A stretch of DNA of 54,569 nucleotides. Source: Bacteroidales bacterium (GTDB lineage: Bacteria; Bacteroidota; Bacteroidia; Bacteroidales; UBA6680). The stretch covers positions 1 through 54,569 of the forward strand of contig JAOARD010000030.1 of the NCBI GenBank assembly GCA_025210735.1. Direction: 5' to 3'. Shown here in pieces: positions 51,842-54,569 of this stretch. A program made the position numbers and the translations under genes. The stretch's first letter is position 1. Each line of letters begins with the position of its first letter. The notes beneath the pieces were generated by a model. That model was not told the origin of the DNA. It searched no databases and saw only the letters and a list, made by a program, of their open reading frames with translations.

Positions 51842-51995
51842 GGTTCGAGCTTTTTCTAGCTCGGATCGTGCCCGTTGCTATTAAGTAATATTTAGCGGTA
51901 ATAGAGGAATAATCAGACAAACAAAATAACATTCGGTGTATATAATATTCTGTGTATGGTCAATTAAATAATCAGCCATGCATGGCAATACATGG
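51842..51995. repeat. Cassette-flanking repeat, copy 1
   Basis: The hairpin cgagctttttctagctcg with the tail gtgcccgtt (51846-51880) is followed after about 90 bases by aatcagccatgcatggc and a second catggct arm (51971-51994). The same order of elements occurs at 54276-54453 downstream of another plus-strand gene. The hairpin may end transcription of the 51445 gene. Confidence 0.6.
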
Positions 51996-52004
51996 CTTCC
52001 ATAT

Positions 52005-52430
52005 TCAGGAAATATTATCAGGCTGACAAATTATCTCTTCCTGTTTTCTGTATACAGACCCATCAATAGGGTCATTTACTATTTCAAAGCCTTTTCTTTC
52101 TAACAATCCGGGCAGTTTGATATTTGGTCTGGGGCAATCAACAGCATGAACAGTCCAGATAATCTCTCTGATATCATTATCCTTACAAAATTCCCGAAAC
52201 AGGTTTATAAGTTTTATCAGAACACCTTCTCCCCCACCTGTAATATGAGAAAATAGTATTCTTAGTCTATCATCCTCTTTGGTAAATTGACCTAGTATCT
52301 CACTTGTTCCTGCCTTAAATATTATTGGTGCATCTGAAAATACAATGTCAATAAAATCATCTGTCTTTGACAATTCTTTTACCTCATCGTCATTAAAACC
52401 CTCTATTAGTATTTCATTATTAATATTCAT
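52005..52430 (-). CDS. Hypothetical protein with possible GNAT-like fold (141 aa)
   Basis: I choose the ATG at 52430 (MNINNEILIEGF); the frame is open to 52484 but that part reads as non-coding. DIVFSDAPIIFKAG, RLRILFSHITGGGEGVLIKL and IIWTVHAVDCPRPNIKLPGL followed by LERKGFEIV resemble the strand-helix order of N-acetyltransferases, including a GxGxG-like turn and a final lGFe element. The acetyl-CoA site is not complete enough to be sure. Confidence 0.65.
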   Translation of the reverse strand: MNINNEILIEGFNDDEVKELSKTDDFIDIVFSDAPIIFKAGTSEILGQFTKEDDRLRILFSHITGGGEGVLIKLINLFREFCKDNDIREIIWTVHAVDCPRPNIKLPGLLERKGFEIVNDPIDGSVYRKQEEIICQPDNIS

Positions 52431-52528
52431 GTTTAAATATTTGTAATAAACAACAGATATTACTTCTATTAAATAAGCACTCAATTATCAATAAACAAGA
52501 AATGTCAATACTAAGTTAGTTATAGATA

Positions 52529-52948
52529 CTATTTCTTTATTACTCTGCCACCCTCAATTTTTAAGGATAAAGTGTATAAAAATGTTACAGCCTTTTCGTT
52601 TGATTTTGCAGGGCTCCAATCAGGCATCTCATTAATTATCTTTCTAATGGCTTCTGAGTCTATTTCAGATTCTGTCATATTTGCAATACTTTTGCAACAG
52701 GTTTTGCCATTATTAAAAATCAGAATCCCAATACTAATACTACCATCAATACCTTTAAGTAGTTTAGTATCTGAAAATTTTTGGTTTAAATAGTCGTATA
52801 TATCCTGTCCTGAATTATCAAACTCCGGTCTATCATCTGCAACTGCATAAAAAGTTTCAACTTTGCAATCATTAAAATTCTCGATAGAAACCTGTGCAAA
52901 AGATTTAGCACCAATTAAAAGGAATAGAGTGATTAGAAAATTTTTCAT
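52529..52948 (-). CDS. Small secreted TonB-C-like protein
   Basis: Signal peptide MKNFLITLFLLIGAKSFAQ. The remaining 120 residues follow a TonB C-terminal-like layout: DIYDYLNQKFSDTKLLKGID, GSISIGILIFNNGKTCCKSI, SEAIRKIINEMPDWSPAKSN, EKAVTFLYTLSLKI. There is no membrane anchor, so it is free in the periplasm or outside. A -7 box CAAATATA (minus strand TATATTTG, 53001-53008) lies about 50 bases upstream. Confidence 0.75.
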   Translation of the reverse strand: MKNFLITLFLLIGAKSFAQVSIENFNDCKVETFYAVADDRPEFDNSGQDIYDYLNQKFSDTKLLKGIDGSISIGILIFNNGKTCCKSIANMTESEIDSEAIRKIINEMPDWSPAKSNEKAVTFLYTLSLKIEGGRVIKK

Positions 52949-53000
52949 AGTACTTAACTTTAAAATTTAAACTATTATTTATTATTGTTTAGTTCAGCGA

Positions 53001-53008
53001 CAAATATA
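53001..53008 (-). promoter_or_regulatory. Putative -7 box of the 52529 gene
   Basis: TATATTTG on the minus strand; the -33 element is weak. Confidence 0.45.
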
Positions 53009-53109
53009 TACAAAACAAACTCATCTATGAATACTTGTATAGGTATAAATTCAGAAAATACTGTCCTGGAAAAAACCGTTAAGCATTTTATGTGACGATG
53101 ACATTTTTG

Positions 53110-53139
53110 AGTACTTTTTTTGCTATTGAAAAAAGTACT
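53110..53139. repeat. Inverted repeat agtactttttt / aaaaaagtact
   Basis: Perfect 11-bp arms around an 8-base loop in the gap between divergent genes. It could be a terminator in either direction, but no gene ends here. Confidence 0.6.
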
Positions 53140-53255
53140 AAATAAAATATTAACAGAATAATAGCTAGTTCAAAACGCATATTGCAAGCAGAGTATCTTC
53201 GATAATATTATTCACTGGTTCTAATTTTATTAAAACCAAACCTGTAATAATCAGT

Positions 53256-53284
53256 TAGCCACAAACTGCCAATTCGTGGCTATA
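53256..53284. repeat. agccac inverted repeat
   Basis: agccac and gtggct enclose aaactgccaattc and are preceded by aataatcagtt. They resemble the palindromic ends at 51971-51994 and 54432-54453. The rest of 53009-53476 holds no gene. Confidence 0.5.
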
Positions 53285-53476
53285 TTGCAATAATGATAAA
53301 ACAGGTAACAAAACCACTCACCCTCTACTCTAAGCGAGATATGTTTTAATAGTTAATACTATATTTACAGCAAATTATCTACATATAAACTTTTCCTAAG
53401 ACCTACGCTAAGAGAGGCTACAGCTCATAAAGAACCTTAAACAGTAATAACACAACAAAAATCAACAGATAATTAA

Positions 53477-53484
53477 TATATTTG
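53477..53484 (+). promoter_or_regulatory. Putative -7 box of the DUF2238 gene
   Basis: TATATTTG, full consensus, 42 bases before the ATG. No clear -33 TTG. Confidence 0.45.
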
Positions 53485-53526
53485 GCAGAAGAATAAATCG
53501 TTTGTAACCCGTAATAAAACTATAAT

Positions 53527-54174
53527 ATGCATAAACTTAAACATTATCTTCCGCATATATTTCTACTAATCTACATTATTGAGTTTGTTATTTTAGCAAT
53601 AAATCCTTTTGACAGAGCAGTATGGTTTGCGGAGAATTTACCTATTATAATTCCTGTAATAATTCTGATTTTTACATATAAGCGCTTCAGATTCTCAAAC
53701 CTCTCCTATTTTCTGATAACACTCTTCTTTATGTTTCACACCTATGGTGGGCATTACACCTTTGAACTTGCACCTTTTAATGTAGGTAATAAGATATTGA
53801 GTGGTCTTAATATGGATTTTCTGTTTCCTGATGGTCGTAATAATTTTGACAGAGTTGGGCATTTTCTGGTTGGTATACTTGCCTTCCCTATTGCAGAGCT
53901 CTTTTTAAGAAAGCAATTGGTAAAAAATTATGCAACAGCTATTTTTCTGGGAGTTCTTGCTTTGGGTTTTTGGGGAGCCATATATGAAGTAATTGAGATG
54001 TATTATGCAGTATTAGAAGGTGGTGATTCAGGAGCTGCTTTTCTTGGTTCTCAGGGAGATATTTGGGATGCACAAAAAGATATGTTTCTGGATATCCTTG
54101 GTGCAATAACAGTATTTATAATTTGCGGATATTGGCTCAGTAAAAAGCCTTTAGAGGAAAAAATAACCGAATAA
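53527..54174 (+). CDS. DUF2238 (YjdF-like) membrane protein
   Basis: 215 residues with about six membrane helices. The family landmarks are visible: FHTYGGHYTFELAPF, NNFDRVGHFLVGILAFPIAE, ALGFWGAIYEVIEMYYAVLE, FLGSQGDIWDAQKDMFLDIL and GAITVFIICGYWLSK. The conserved His, Asp, Glu and Gln residues in these loops suggest a metal or enzyme site in the membrane, but the function is unknown. It stands alone on the plus strand and is followed by the second cassette-flanking repeat. Confidence 0.92.
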   Translation: MHKLKHYLPHIFLLIYIIEFVILAINPFDRAVWFAENLPIIIPVIILIFTYKRFRFSNLSYFLITLFFMFHTYGGHYTFELAPFNVGNKILSGLNMDFLFPDGRNNFDRVGHFLVGILAFPIAELFLRKQLVKNYATAIFLGVLALGFWGAIYEVIEMYYAVLEGGDSGAAFLGSQGDIWDAQKDMFLDILGAITVFIICGYWLSKKPLEEKITE

Positions 54175-54275
54175 GATAAAGTTACATTCAGAGCTATTAT
54201 AAAGCCGAAGCAATAATGGTTATTGATACTGAAGCCCAGTCAACAGCTGATACAAAAAAGGCTTTTTGTTAGATG

Positions 54276-54453
54276 ATTCGAGCTTTTTTCCAGCTCGGAC
54301 TGTGCCCGTTACAACATTAGTATACTTTACATTAAAGACATATGTAAAAGAAGTTCCGGTTGTTGTAGCCAGAGGCTAATGGTACAGACATAACACAAAT
54401 TTATAGTCTCGTCAATATTAACTCGTAATCAGCCACGTATGGCCATACGTGGC
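54276..54453. repeat. Cassette-flanking repeat, copy 2
   Basis: The hairpin cgagcttttttccagctcg with the tail actgtgcccgtt (54281-54311) is followed after about 115 bases by aatcagccacgtatgg and a perfect 22-bp palindrome (54432-54453, gccacgtatgg plus its complement). Same order as copy 1 at 51842-51995. The remaining 54454-54569 shows no gene. Confidence 0.6.
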
Positions 54454-54569
54454 AACAACTCAGCAACATTTATTTAACCAGCACTTTCAGTGCGTTTTAT
54501 ATACAATTATTATAGTTCAATGCGCTGTATTCAGCTACCCCGTTATTACCCACCTCTTTATCTCCTCCG

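Noticed and set aside
27000..53000. Prophage or transposon to explain the accessory island
   Set aside because: No integrase, transposase, terminase, capsid or portal-like gene is visible; only repeats mark possible mobility.

Overview
The window looks like a chromosomal piece from an AT-rich Bacteroidota, probably of the order Bacteroidales. The grounds are a type IX secretion (T9SS) C-terminal sorting domain at 3.4-3.6 kb, promoters of the TTG-N19/20-TAnnTTTG type in front of several genes, families typical of the phylum (DUF5020, DUF3108, LytTR sensor/regulator pairs, CarboxypepD_reg-VWA proteins, GIGTTTP fibre proteins), and starts without clear Shine-Dalgarno sequences. The genus cannot be named from the sequence alone.

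Left part (1-13.9 kb): three identical tRNA-Leu(UAG) genes, two of them with a visible promoter and all with a hairpin terminator. A secreted FG-GAP/T9SS gene broken by one in-frame TAA sits between the second and third copies. Then come four helically phased palindromes, urocanate hydratase (hutU, minus strand), a small TPM-domain cluster, and an rtcB-prfH operon (RNA ligase plus release-factor homologue, known elsewhere as a ribosome-repair pair) behind a long leader rich in hairpins. A lipoprotein/SanA-like pair and two minus-strand envelope genes (DUF3108, DUF5020) follow.

Middle part (14.2-27 kb): a plus-strand cluster of START-domain protein, DUF2062 membrane protein and two SDR-type enzymes, followed by a LytS/LytR-type histidine kinase and regulator and a membrane-bound LytTR protein. 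Next is a putative redox operon (CcdA/TauE-like membrane protein, NapH-like polyferredoxin, two small anchored proteins). On the minus strand lie mscL, a small protein with an FkDNR leader, an MDR oxidoreductase with an AraC regulator, and a membrane protein made of 16-residue repeats.

Right part (27-54.6 kb): an accessory island, almost all on the minus strand. It holds secreted or membrane proteins of unknown role and a dense array of Imm11 (DUF1629) immunity-like paralogues with a double-CXXC protein, an ankyrin protein and a probable SUKH-like protein. No matching toxin gene is visible. A 91-bp repeat, at least seven copies between 32.9 and 48.8 kb, is interspersed. On the minus strand it encodes a 28-codon peptide whose stop lies four bases before the next ATG. 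Two tandem copies sit inside one Imm11 gene and split it. Other palindromic repeat families occur at 31.7-34.2 kb and 51.8-54.5 kb. No transposase, integrase, rRNA or CRISPR array was seen.
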